Source of the DNA: Roseiarcus sp963823165
GTDB taxonomy: Bacteria; Pseudomonadota; Alphaproteobacteria; Rhizobiales; Beijerinckiaceae
Direction of reading: 5' to 3'
NCBI GenBank assembly: GCA_963823165.1
Contig: CAWGKV010000040.1
Location: 62,001 to 126,000 of the forward strand
DNA: 64,000 nucleotides
Position 1 is the first letter of the stretch. Each line of letters opens with the position of its first letter. The position numbers and the translations under genes are program-made. The notes under the pieces are model-generated. The model was not told the origin of the DNA, made no database searches, and saw only the letters and a list, made by a program, of their open reading frames with translations. Positions 8,670-17,655 of this stretch are shown one piece after another.

Positions 8670-9271
8670 CGACTCTCCGTTTGATGTGCGCCGGGCGACC
8701 ACAACACGTCGGCCTTGCCAAAGCCATTGGCGGCGCGTGCGGCGACAAACAGATAGTCGGACAGGCGGTTGACGTATGCGAGCACGGCCTCGCCGACCTC
8801 TTCGCCTTCAATCGAAGCAAGAGCTACGACGCTTCGCTCCGCCCGCCGACAGACGGCGCGCGCATGATGCAAAGCCGACGAAGCCGGCGTTCCGCCCGGC
8901 AGAACGAACGAGCGTAACGGCTCGAGCTTGGCGTTCAATGCGTCGATGGCGCGCTCGAGTGCGTTGACCTGCGAGGCCGCAATGCGCAAAGCCGATGCCG
9001 GCGCCTCGCGGGCGGCTTTGGGGAGGCAGAGGTCGGCCCCGAGATCGAAGAGGTCGTTCTGGACACGCGCGAGAGTCGGTTCGATCGCGACTAACGCCGC
9101 GTCGGCCGATCCGCCGATATGAAGACGGGCGACGCCGATGGCGCAATTCGTCTCGTCCACGTCGCCGATGGCGACGATGCGTGCGTCGGTCTTTAGCCGT
9201 CGCGAGCCGTCGCCGAGGCCCGTCTCGCCGCCGTCGCCTGTGCGCGTGTAGATGACGTTCAGCCGTACCAT
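8666..9271 (-). CDS. pduO: cob(I)alamin adenosyltransferase, PduO type
   Basis: 201-residue PduO-type ATP:cob(I)alamin adenosyltransferase, making adenosylcobalamin from ATP and reduced cobalamin. The ATP-binding N-terminus YTRTGDGGETGLGDG with the following K-T-D is intact, as are FVLPGGTPASSALHHARAVCRRAER (residues about 122-146) and NRLSDYLFVAAR (about 168-180). It lies upstream of anmK with a 4-base overlap. This pairing is positional, not metabolic. Adenosylcobalamin would serve methylmalonyl-CoA mutase, among others. Confidence 0.94.
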   Translation of the reverse strand: MVRLNVIYTRTGDGGETGLGDGSRRLKTDARIVAIGDVDETNCAIGVARLHIGGSADAALVAIEPTLARVQNDLFDLGADLCLPKAAREAPASALRIAASQVNALERAIDALNAKLEPLRSFVLPGGTPASSALHHARAVCRRAERSVVALASIEGEEVGEAVLAYVNRLSDYLFVAARAANGFGKADVLWSPGAHQTESR

Positions 9272-9311
9272 TATGTACCGCCCGATGAAACGTCAGGTCG
9301 CACGTCTCTCA

Positions 9312-11957
9312 CTAGTCCCGCTTCATCAGCCGTTCAAGATAGTCCCGCTCGTCGATTGGCCGGTTTGGATCGGCCAGGCGACGGCGCAACTCTTCGATGA
9401 CGCGGCGCGCGCGCTCGGTCACGCCTCCCAGCTCCCTGAGCGATCCTTCGTCCCGGCCGTAGTTGCCTTCTCGCCCACGGCCGAGAGGATCGTCGCCGGA
9501 GCTCTCGCCCGGCCGGATGCGGCGCGCGGTATACCCGCCCTTTCCGTCGCGGCCCTGACCCCGGCCCTGGCTCATTTGCTTCTGCATGCCCTGCGCGCCC
9601 TCTCGCAGCGCCTCGAGGGCGCGGCCCTGCGCATCGACCGCCCCGCCCTTCCCGCTTCGCTCGTTCTCGCTCGGAGGACCTTGATCACCGCCCCCTCCCT
9701 GCTCGCCCTTGAGATCGCCTTCGGCCTCCTTCATGTCCTTTTCCGCGTCGTCGAACCCCTTCTCGCCTTTCATGCCGAAGCTTTTCAGCATGCGCTGCAG
9801 TTCGGCCAAACGGTCGCGCAGCGCGCGCTGCCGCCTTTCAAGCTGCGGTTGGTCTGTAGGGGCTTCGCCGGCATTCGGCTTAGCATCAGTGTCGCCCGAG
9901 TCGAGGTTTCCCGAGGGTCCCTCGTCGTCGGGCCGGGCGTTTTCGTCCTGCTCTCGGGGCCTCGCGCGCCCTTGCGCGCGCTCCCGCTCGCGGTCACGCT
10001 GGTCGCTGCGGAACGTGTCGTCGCGCAGCGCCTGCTGGTCGCGCAGGAGCTTTCCAAGCTCATCTATCTGCTTGCGCATCGCCTGTTCGGCAGGACTCTC
10101 CGCGTTCTCCTCCGCGCTTCGCATGTTTTCGAACATTTCCTGCATCTGATCGAGCATCGCCTCGGCCTCTTCGCGCGTGCCGTTGCGCGCCGCCTCTTCC
10201 ATTCGGTCCATCAGCTTGTCGAGATCCTGCGCTTCCTGGCTCGATTCTTCTGGGCTCCGATCTCGATTGCGTTCGGCCCTGCGCGCCATCTCCCCGGCGA
10301 AGCGCTTGGCCGCCTCGCGCAGGTCCTGCGTCAGCTTCCTGATCTCGTCGTCGCCGGCGCCACGCTTGAGCGCTTCGCGGAGCGCCTTTTCAGCGGCCCG
10401 CAAGTCGCGCTCCGCCTGCGAGGCGTCGCCGTCCTCGATCTGCTGGGCCATTGCCCAGAGGAACGCGGCGACGTCGAGCAGGTCGGCGTCGACGCGTGCG
10501 GCAGCGAGTGAGGACCGGGCCTGCTTCAATCCCAGATAGACATTGGAGGGGGTGTCGAACAGCTCCGGCGCGACGCTGAGGCCCGCAAGCACCGCCTCGA
10601 CGCGCTTTGGCGCATGATCCGGGTCGAGGATGAGGTCGCGGCGCTGTTCGACAAGCGCGCGCGAGAGAGGATTGTGAAAGGCCCGCTGCGGCAGCGTCAC
10701 TTCGACCGGCGCGCTCGTCCCGGTCTTGCCCGAGACGCTGAGCGCGCTCAAGGTCATGGTAACGCGCGCGCCCGCCCACGGGTGCTCGGAAAGGTCGGCG
10801 GTGGTCCGGGCATCGCCGACGCCGTTTTCGCTCGCGGGCAGTTGCAGGGCGGCCTGCGGCGGCTCAGCCAAGCTGCGTGGCGCCGGCTTCGATGAGTCGT
10901 GCGGCGCCGCGAATTCGGCGCGCGCGCCTGAAACGCCATAGCGATCGTTGACTCGGTAGGCGAGGGTGAGCGAGCCGCTGATATTGGCGCGCGGCTCCTC
11001 GGTCAGCTTGATCGTCGGCGTTCCGGCCGGCGTCACATCCAGAAGGACCTCGGTCGCCTTCCTTCCCGCGCGCAGGATCGTCGCCTTGCCGCCGCCGTGG
11101 ATCATCCAGCGCTTTTCCCGCGGTTCGGTGTCAGGCGACGCGGGCTTCCCTTCGACCGGTGTAATCGGGCCCTCGACGCGCGTCTGGACCACGGCGGGAT
11201 CGGCCCGCACGACGAGTACGGAATCCTCGAACACCGTCAGTTTCTGCGGCTCCACCGCCTTAAAGTCGATGACCATCGGCGGCCGCCCCGCGTAGGGCGG
11301 CGGGTCGATCCAGGCGTCAATGCGAGCTTCGGCCGTCGCAGCGACCGCATCGCCGCCGCGCCAGTCGAAAGCGGCGGTGAACCGGCCGTAGAGCTCGGGG
11401 CCGGCGGCGGTAGCAGCGGCGAAGGCGAGGAGTGCCACGGCGAAGCGCAACGCGAATGGGTCGCGTTCGGCCATGCTGGGTGCTGGGGCCGCAACCCGGA
11501 TTGCATCGACAGAACGTTCGAGCCGCGCCCGATGCTCGGTCCAAAGCGCCTGGGCGAGCGGGTCCCGGTCGTTGGCGAGCGTGTCCGCAAAAGAGGTCGC
11601 CGGCCGATGGGCTTCTCCCGAGTCGCGATCGAGCCGCGCCAAGATGTCGCGCGCCGCCGGCCAGCGCAGCCGCACCAGCGGCGCAAGCGCCACGGCGAAG
11701 CCGAACGAAAACAGGACTAGGCCCGCGATGCGAAGCGCCCGCGGAGCGAAGAGCCACGCGCCGAGCCAGGACACCGCAAGGAACAGAATCGCGACGGCAA
11801 GTCCCCAGACGATGGGCGGCCAAGCGCGCTCGACGAACAGCACGCTGCCTGCCGCCTTCGACGCAGCCGCCAGGCTCGCGCCATCGCGGCTTCGCAGGTT
11901 CTCGCTATGTTTAAATCCGTCCCTCGCCACGCTTCGCTCGGTCGCTAGCACAGCCAA
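9312..11957 (-). CDS. TIGR02302/DUF4175 family membrane protein
   Basis: 881-residue protein of an alphaproteobacterial family with no proven function. Two membrane segments lie near the N-terminus (about 50-75 and 78-98) and a third hydrophobic stretch at about 175-190. A large, probably periplasmic, beta-rich region follows (about 200-430), then a long charged coiled-coil and low-complexity region rich in Glu, Arg, Gln and Gly (about 490-830). The C-terminus RRRLADPNRPIDERDYLERL is the conserved end of the family. It sits directly downstream of lysA (six-base gap), the conserved arrangement in Hyphomicrobiales. Confidence 0.9.
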   Translation of the reverse strand: MAVLATERSVARDGFKHSENLRSRDGASLAAASKAAGSVLFVERAWPPIVWGLAVAILFLAVSWLGAWLFAPRALRIAGLVLFSFGFAVALAPLVRLRWPAARDILARLDRDSGEAHRPATSFADTLANDRDPLAQALWTEHRARLERSVDAIRVAAPAPSMAERDPFALRFAVALLAFAAATAAGPELYGRFTAAFDWRGGDAVAATAEARIDAWIDPPPYAGRPPMVIDFKAVEPQKLTVFEDSVLVVRADPAVVQTRVEGPITPVEGKPASPDTEPREKRWMIHGGGKATILRAGRKATEVLLDVTPAGTPTIKLTEEPRANISGSLTLAYRVNDRYGVSGARAEFAAPHDSSKPAPRSLAEPPQAALQLPASENGVGDARTTADLSEHPWAGARVTMTLSALSVSGKTGTSAPVEVTLPQRAFHNPLSRALVEQRRDLILDPDHAPKRVEAVLAGLSVAPELFDTPSNVYLGLKQARSSLAAARVDADLLDVAAFLWAMAQQIEDGDASQAERDLRAAEKALREALKRGAGDDEIRKLTQDLREAAKRFAGEMARRAERNRDRSPEESSQEAQDLDKLMDRMEEAARNGTREEAEAMLDQMQEMFENMRSAEENAESPAEQAMRKQIDELGKLLRDQQALRDDTFRSDQRDRERERAQGRARPREQDENARPDDEGPSGNLDSGDTDAKPNAGEAPTDQPQLERRQRALRDRLAELQRMLKSFGMKGEKGFDDAEKDMKEAEGDLKGEQGGGGDQGPPSENERSGKGGAVDAQGRALEALREGAQGMQKQMSQGRGQGRDGKGGYTARRIRPGESSGDDPLGRGREGNYGRDEGSLRELGGVTERARRVIEELRRRLADPNRPIDERDYLERLMKRD

Positions 11958-11963
11958 ACACCC

Positions 11964-13235
11964 TCACGCCAACCAAGGCGGAAGTGTGTCGAGAGCAATC
12001 AATTCCTCAAATGATTGCCGCGGTCTGATGACTGCGTAGTCCGCGCCTTTGACCAGTACCTCCGGAACGAGAAGGCGGGAATTGTAGGTGCCCGCCTGCA
12101 CCGCGCCATATGCGCCTGCGCTCATGACAGCAATAAGGTCGCCGCCGGCCACCTCGGCGATGTCGCGGTTTAAGGCGAGATAGTCGCCGCTTTCGCAGAT
12201 CGGCCCAACCACGTCGGCGTGGATCATGTGCGCCGCGTGCGGCGCCGGCGCTCGCACTGGCAGGATGTCGTGATGGGCGTCGTAGAGCGTCGGTCGGACG
12301 AGGTCGTTCATCGCCGCATCGACGATGACGAAGCTCTTGCCTTCGCCTTTCTTGACGAAAATGACCGAGGCGATCAGCGCGCCGGCGTTGCCGACGATGA
12401 CTCGCCCCGGCTCCAGGAAAATCTTGCAGCCAAGCTTGTTGGTCCGGTAGGCGACGACGTCGGCATAGGCTCGAGCGAAGGGCGGCGGATCGCGGTCGGT
12501 GCGATAGGGGATGCCGAGACCTCCGCCGAGGTCAACGTGTTCGATCGCGTGCCCATCGCAGCGCAACGCCTGGACGAAATCAGCCAACAGCGCGAACGCG
12601 TTGTCGAAAGGCTCGAGGTCGGTGATCTGCGAGCCTATATGCATGTCCACGCCCCGGACGGAAAGGCCGGGCAGTCTGCGGGCGCGCGCGTAGACCTCCC
12701 GAGCGAGGGAGATCGGCACGCCGAACTTGTTCTCTGATTTGCCGGTCGAGATCTTTGAGTGGGTGCGCGCGTCGATGTCTGGATTGACGCGTATGGCGAT
12801 CGGGGCGATCGCTCCTCGGGCGGAGGCCACGGCCGAAAGAGCATCGAGCTCGGGTTCCAATTCGATATTGAAGCAGAGGATGCGCTCATCGAGCCCAAGG
12901 TTCATCTCTGCTCTCGTCTTGCCGACGCCGGAAAATATTATCTTTTCGCCAGGCACGCCCGCCGCGCGCGCCCGTCGCAACTCCCCCTCGCTGACGACGT
13001 CCATGCCCGCGCCGATCCGGGCGAGCGTGGCGAGAACCGCCTGATTGGAATTGGCCTTCATCGCATAGAAAACAAGCGCGTTTTGGTTGGCGAAAGCGGC
13101 GCGGAACACCTCGAAGTGCCGCTCGATTGTGGCGCTCGAATAGCAGTAGAACGGCGTGCCGACGGCGCGGACAATCTCCGGCAAAGGCACGTCTTCTGCG
13201 TTGAGCACGCCGTCGCGGTAGACGAAATGATGCAT
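11964..13235 (-). CDS. lysA: diaminopimelate decarboxylase
   Basis: 423-residue PLP enzyme (fold-type III) that decarboxylates meso-diaminopimelate to L-lysine. The PLP lysine is in VFYAMKANSN (about residue 57). HIGSQITDLEPF (about 200), GGGLGIPYRTD (about 235-245), the EPGR phosphate/substrate motif (about 275) and the second-subunit active-site cysteine motif CESGDYLA are all present. It starts seven bases after the LptM-like lipoprotein gene and ends next to the TIGR02302 gene. Length and motifs are normal for a functional enzyme. Confidence 0.97.
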   Translation of the reverse strand: MHHFVYRDGVLNAEDVPLPEIVRAVGTPFYCYSSATIERHFEVFRAAFANQNALVFYAMKANSNQAVLATLARIGAGMDVVSEGELRRARAAGVPGEKIIFSGVGKTRAEMNLGLDERILCFNIELEPELDALSAVASARGAIAPIAIRVNPDIDARTHSKISTGKSENKFGVPISLAREVYARARRLPGLSVRGVDMHIGSQITDLEPFDNAFALLADFVQALRCDGHAIEHVDLGGGLGIPYRTDRDPPPFARAYADVVAYRTNKLGCKIFLEPGRVIVGNAGALIASVIFVKKGEGKSFVIVDAAMNDLVRPTLYDAHHDILPVRAPAPHAAHMIHADVVGPICESGDYLALNRDIAEVAGGDLIAVMSAGAYGAVQAGTYNSRLLVPEVLVKGADYAVIRPRQSFEELIALDTLPPWLA

Positions 13236-13242
13236 CGCGACG

Positions 13243-13491
13243 TTATTTCAGCAGCGGATCGAGAATGAAAGGCTGATTGGGCGGCGTGATAGGGGGAATC
13301 TTGGGTTTCACCTGCGGGCTGATCGCCTCCATGCTTCCTGGGGCTGACGAGACAGCGGACTTCAATGCCGCGCCGCCATCGGGAGGAGGTTCGAGCGGCC
13401 CTATACGGCCGCAGCCAGCGGTGGCGAGCATTGCGAGCGCCGCGAGCGCGAGCCGGCGGCTCGAGGAAGGAGACAGGTTTGCGGCGGACAC
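13243..13491 (-). CDS. lptM: small LptM/YifL-like lipoprotein
   Basis: 82-residue lipoprotein with a type II signal peptide (lipobox LATAGC, Cys27), then GRIGPLEPPPDG and a Pro-rich tail ending PNQPFILDPLLK. The CGxxGPLxxP start after the lipidated Cys is the mark of the LptM (YifL) family, which in Enterobacteria helps LptD disulfide maturation. In alphaproteobacteria an equivalent lipoprotein gene normally sits between argH and lysA. Here lysA follows as expected but argH is not upstream, so this gene marks the edge of a rearrangement. Confidence 0.8.
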   Translation of the reverse strand: MSAANLSPSSSRRLALAALAMLATAGCGRIGPLEPPPDGGAALKSAVSSAPGSMEAISPQVKPKIPPITPPNQPFILDPLLK

Positions 13492-14172
13492 GAGAGACTC
13501 CGGAAGGCCCGGGCACTATACAGAAACCGCTTGCGCACGCGAGGACCCAGGTCGGCCAACGCAAGGTTCTCGATCGATTACGCAAAGAGTCCCCAAGCGT
13601 AGGTTTGCCCCGGCGCTTCCTCCGATCCCGGTCCTGGCCATTTTCGTTGCGCGGCTGCCAAATTTTGAAACGAGGTTGCAGCCATTGAATCCAGCCCGCG
13701 AGCCGGTCCGCGACGCGCAGTGAGCGCCGGCGGGCACTTCACCCCAAGCCTTGGCAAGAACCCCCCGGCGGCAACGATAACCTTGGAATTGTTGCAGGCG
13801 GCCTTGACGCGGTCCCCTTGTTGTGGTCTCAAAATGGCCTTGTTGCGCCAGAGCTGCCGGAATGTCGACGCTGTGCGTGTGGTCAAACCGCGCTTTTATA
13901 GTTGTATAGTTTATAGTTGTATAGTTGGGTCGCAAGCGGGAAGAGCGTCACTTTCGACCACAGCTCTCGCGGGGCCTCTCGTCGCGGCGGTCTGGACGGC
14001 GCCCGCGGGCGCGGTCGGCAGGGATGCGCCTTGAAAGATATCAACGTGGAACTTTGACGAAGCTGTCCTTGTGCTTGCTGAGCCTCAGGAGGCAGGAGGC
14101 GATGGCCTTGTCTCTGCCAAGCCCTGATACAGCGCTCGCGGCGGCCAAGTCCACAAAGCCAATGCGCTTCCC
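13492..14172. other. gene-poor junction between host backbone and accessory segment
   Basis: 681 bases in which several overlapping frames are open on both strands but none has a good start, Shine-Dalgarno element or recognisable protein. The position normally held by argH has no trace of it. The stretch contains the tandem repeat at 13895-13924 and shifts from the high-G+C backbone to a more A+T-rich accessory region. It is best read as a recombination junction. Confidence 0.5.
13895..13924. repeat. 15-bp perfect tandem duplication
   Basis: TTTATAGTTGTATAG occurs twice head to tail (13895-13909 and 13910-13924). It is strongly A+T-rich inside a G+C-rich surrounding. Two copies could be a paired binding site or a replication-slippage scar; nothing in the sequence decides between them. 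Confidence 0.8.
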
Positions 14173-14445
14173 TTAATTTCCACACGTAATGAAATACGGC
14201 CGCGTCGTTGCATTGTCGCCAGGGTTGTCGGATCTGCCAAATTTCACCGCTGCACCGCGACCATGGGCTTCGCACCACGCGTCGGCGACCACCTGGCCGC
14301 ACTCGCCTCCCTCGCCCAGACAGTCCTCCACGCCGTAGCCGGACGTTCCGGCGATGACGTAGCTGCTTTTTTCCTCCGCGGACGCCTTGCCGGCCGAAGC
14401 CACCATCAGAGCAACAAAAAAGGGGAGCGAACACTTAGTTAACAC
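14173..14445 (-). CDS. small exported Cys-containing protein of unknown function
   Basis: 90-residue protein with an N-terminal signal peptide (VLTKCSLPFFVALMVASAGK, cleavage after KASA) and a mature part containing GTSGYGVEDCLGEGGECGQ, ADAWCEAHG and the C-terminal YFITCGN. The four cysteines after the signal peptide could form two disulfides. Similar small secreted proteins with a GYGVEDCL motif occur in Rhizobiales, without known function. The GTG at 14445 is chosen because it places the signal peptide at the N-terminus; an internal ATG at MVAS would remove it. Confidence 0.65.
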   Translation of the reverse strand: MLTKCSLPFFVALMVASAGKASAEEKSSYVIAGTSGYGVEDCLGEGGECGQVVADAWCEAHGRGAAVKFGRSDNPGDNATTRPYFITCGN

Positions 14446-14560
14446 GTATATGTCTTTCTCTTGTGGAGGGACGAAATTCAATTTCAAGGAAAGGAATAAA
14501 CAGTCGGTTAAAGAGTCCTGCGCAGCTGGCTCGACCATTGCGACCTTTGGAGGCGGAGCG

Positions 14561-15874
14561 CTAGCACCGATCTGTTTGAGCAAATGAAGCGTTTGTGGCC
14601 AGCTCCGAGAGACCCTTAGTGACGCTGCCTGTTGTTGGCAGAATTGGAATGAGACAGGCCTGCAACGAGTGGTAAATGTCACCCTTGCCAAAGAAGGGAT
14701 CGGAACTCGGCTTTAAGCCGTCGTCGACTTGCGCCCTCCAGCCTCCAATGTCTCGGTCAATGAAGCGGATAGAAATGAAGCTCCAAATGCGACGATACCA
14801 TTCCTCGTACACGGGAGCCCCGTCGATGGCGTTTAGAAACGCCGTTGCTCCTATGCCCTCGCAGCATGGCCACCAGTAGCGGTCGCGAACAAGTGGCCGT
14901 CCCTCCCAATCGATAGTGTAATAGAAGCCGCCTGCTTCCTTATCCCATCCTTCCGAAACAGCTTGGGCAAAGAGCGATTTCGCTGAACCTCGGAGCCAGT
15001 CCAATTTGTGTCCGCCGAGCTCCCACAGCTGGAGTAGCAGCCGTGTCCACTCCAACCAGTGGCCCGGCGTGGTCCCGTAGGGACGAAACATAGAACAGCC
15101 TGAATAGTCCCTGTCGAGGCCCCAATCTTGCGTGAAATGCTCCGGCAATCGCCAGTTGTTTTCCGCCGCGCGCCGGCGGACAATGAGCTCCGCAATCCGT
15201 TCAGCCATATGAAGGTATGTTGAATCTGAAGTTGCTTCAAATGCCGCCATGAGCGACTCGGCAAGATGCATGTTTGAGTTCTGGCCACGGTAAGCACTGA
15301 GTGGGCGCCAGTCGCGAGCGAACTCTTCCGACGAGGCGCCAAACCGTTCTTCCCAAAATCGCTCGCGGATCACGGTCGAAACGTCGTCCAGCAGACGCTG
15401 CGCGTCCGGATGGCCGGCAACCTTTGCGCTCGAGGCTGCGAGAAGCACGAAAGCGTGGCCGTAGGCCTGCTTCGCGGTATTCGTCGGCTCGTTGTGGCCG
15501 ACTCCCCAATAGTAGCCGCCGAACTGTTTATCGCGATGGCCGTTCCACAGGAATTGCATTCCGTGGTCGACGATGAAGTCGGCGCCAGGACGGCCCATCA
15601 GATGCGCAATCGCGAACGCATGGACAATCCTTGACGTTGCGAAAAGGTATCGGGTGGGAATCGCGCCTGATCCAAATCCGGGAGCGGTTGGCCGTCCCTC
15701 GTCGTCGAGATCGTGAAACCCGCCAAGCGGGTTGATGATATGTCGCTCGAAAAATGCGAAAAGGTCGTTCGCCTGTTGAAGCAGCCACTTCCGATGGCTC
15801 GGCAAGTTGGCCCATTTCGTGTCTGGGGTCACGCTAAAGGGCGTCATTGCGGCGGTCCGAGCGGATTTGGACAT
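14561..15874 (-). CDS. AGE-family sugar epimerase/isomerase
   Basis: 437-residue (alpha/alpha)6-barrel enzyme of the N-acylglucosamine 2-epimerase family. GGFHDLDDEGRPT near residue 40, ATSRIVHAFAIAHLMGRPG (about 70-88), KQAYGHAFVLLAASS (about 135-149), the central HLAESLMAAFE and WWPCCEGIGATAFL near the C-terminus follow the family order. The wording fits mannose/aldose isomerases of the YihS/AGE group better than true N-acylglucosamine epimerases, but the substrate is open. The start at 15874 has a GAGAGAG element just upstream. It diverges from the purD pseudogene. Confidence 0.85.
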   Translation of the reverse strand: MSKSARTAAMTPFSVTPDTKWANLPSHRKWLLQQANDLFAFFERHIINPLGGFHDLDDEGRPTAPGFGSGAIPTRYLFATSRIVHAFAIAHLMGRPGADFIVDHGMQFLWNGHRDKQFGGYYWGVGHNEPTNTAKQAYGHAFVLLAASSAKVAGHPDAQRLLDDVSTVIRERFWEERFGASSEEFARDWRPLSAYRGQNSNMHLAESLMAAFEATSDSTYLHMAERIAELIVRRRAAENNWRLPEHFTQDWGLDRDYSGCSMFRPYGTTPGHWLEWTRLLLQLWELGGHKLDWLRGSAKSLFAQAVSEGWDKEAGGFYYTIDWEGRPLVRDRYWWPCCEGIGATAFLNAIDGAPVYEEWYRRIWSFISIRFIDRDIGGWRAQVDDGLKPSSDPFFGKGDIYHSLQACLIPILPTTGSVTKGLSELATNASFAQTDRC

Positions 15875-15989
15875 CTCTCTCTTCAATGCGCCATTTGTGC
15901 GTTCGCATTGCTTGATGGAGACTGTGGCCCAGTCGTCCTTGATTTGGGTAGCCGGGTTGCGCAATAGAGGGGCAATGCAACATCATGGA

Positions 15990-17250
15990 ATGAAAGTTCT
16001 TATTCTTGGCTCCGGCGCTCGGGAGCATGCCTTGGCCAGTGCCTGCGCCGGCTCCCCCCGCCTCGGCGCCCTGTTCGTGGCGCCGGGCAACCCCGGTTGT
16101 GCGAAGCTTGCACGTACTGTTGGTTTGAGCCTGACGGACCATGCGCAAATTGTCAATTTCTGCCACGAGGAATCAGTAGACTTGGTCGTAGTTGGCCCCG
16201 AAGCTCCCCTAGTCGCGGGGATAGTTGATGATCTTGCGAACGAGGGAATTACCTGTCTTGGGCCGTCGCGAGCCGCCGCTCAACTTGAGGGGTCAAAAAG
16301 TTTTGCCAAGGAATTTTGTCGCGAGTTCGGCATCCCAACTGCGGAATACCGCTGCTTTTCAGATCCAAGCGAAGCAAAAGCCTATATTCGCGAGCGTGGT
16401 GCTCCGATTGTGGTTAAGGCGGACGGGCTCGCCGCAGGCAAAGGCGTTGTCGTAGCCGAGACGATCAGCGAAGCGGAAGCAGCGGTCGAACTCTCTGACG
16501 AACACATACGGGTCGTCGACAGTGGACTTGGTAGTAGAGCAGCTTCTCAAAGGTGAGGAAATTTCGTTCTTCGCGCTTTGCGACGGCGCCAGCGCGGTGC
16601 CCTTCTCAAGTGCGCAGGATCACAAGCGCCTGGGCGAGGGAGACACCGGCCCGAACACCGGCGGCATGGGGGCGTACTCCCCGCCCTCTATCATGACCGC
16701 CGAACTCAGCGAACGTGTGATGCACGAGATAATCATGCCGACAGTTCGAGGTATGGCTCGACGCGGCGCGCCGTTTCGAGGAGTGCTGTTCGCAGGCCTG
16801 ATGATCGATGACGAGGGCCCAAAACTGATCGAATACAACGTTAGGCTCGGCGACCCCGAGGCGGAAGTAATTTTGGCCCGCCTGACGGACGATGTATTGC
16901 CGTTGCTTGAAGCTTGCGCGAAAGGAAGTCTTGGACCTGAATCTCCGGTTTTCAGCACCGAGGCGGCTTTGGCAGTCGTCATGGCGGCGCGGGGTTATCC
17001 TGGCGAATCGGTTCGCGGCGCCAAGATCAAGGGGTTGGACGGCGCCGAACGCGTGACAGGGGTTACGGTCTTTCACGCTGGAACCCGACAAGTAGGCGGT
17101 GAACTTATTTCAGACGGGGGACGCGTTTTGGCTATTACGGCACGAGGCCGCACTGTCCCGGAAGCGAAGGACAGAGCCTACGCCGCCGTCGACCGCATCG
17201 ACTGGCCCGAGGGTTTTTGTAGGCGCGACATCGGATGGCGCGCGAGCTGA
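15990..17250 (+). pseudogene. purD: phosphoribosylamine-glycine ligase, frameshifted
   Basis: Reads as a full-length ATP-grasp PurD (about 420 residues) split by a net one-base insertion near 16485-16510. The first frame (15990-16556) carries MKVLILGSGAREHALASACA, VVVGPEAPLVAGIVDDL and VKADGLAAGKGVVVAE. The second (to 17250) begins around VDLVVEQLLKGEEISFF and holds NTGGMGAYSP, EYNVRLGDPEAEV and the normal C-terminus WPEGFCRRDIGWRA. It would ligate phosphoribosylamine and glycine in purine synthesis. The metal-binding region (usually EYNVRFGDPE) reads NVRLGDPE. The gene has lower G+C than the backbone and is probably an acquired second copy. Confidence 0.85.
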
Positions 17251-17459
17251 TCGGGAAGCTGAAGCCTCGAACAAAGGTGGCGATCAGGTTCATGTCGACC
17301 CATCGGCCCGGCTTAGCGACCGCGCTAGGGGCGCCCGGTCATTACGGGCGCGGCGTTCTTATCGATGGCGGAGCGGTAAATCCGCCTCCCCTACGATCTT
17401 GGTCTACGTTACGTTTGGCGGACGATCGCGCGCAATAAAAGATTCTCTCGCCGCTTGAG

Positions 17460-17639
17460 TCAGTGTTCGGCGCCGCGCAAATAATGCAGGGCGCGATTAC
17501 GGAACAGAAGATCAGGAGGCGGCCGCCGGACGTTCTCCTTCGTTAAAGAGTCGAGCAGTTTGGCCTGATGGATTTTTTCCGCGCCGGACAAATTCTGCGC
17601 GGCGCGGGAGAGCAAGGAGAGTTGAAGTCCGCGCTTCAT
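17460..17639 (-). CDS. short hypothetical ORF downstream of fmt
   Basis: 59-codon ORF beginning MKRGLQLSLLSRAAQNLSG, 16 bases after the fmt stop codon, same strand. It is basic and has no recognisable domain or clear Shine-Dalgarno element. It could be a real small gene, or the leftover of a gene truncated in the accessory segment. The remaining bases between purD and fmt (17251-17459) show nothing convincing. Confidence 0.25.
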   Translation of the reverse strand: MKRGLQLSLLSRAAQNLSGAEKIHQAKLLDSLTKENVRRPPPDLLFRNRALHYLRGAEH

Positions 17640-17655
17640 GCGCGGATGAAGACGT

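Noticed and set aside
13492..14172. Hypothetical genes in the junction region (several frames of 80-140 codons)
   Set aside because: Overlapping frames on both strands, no ribosome-binding site, no similarity to known proteins by eye.
17235..17438. 67-codon plus-strand frame after purD
   Set aside because: It begins inside the purD 3' end, has no Shine-Dalgarno element and a low-complexity product.
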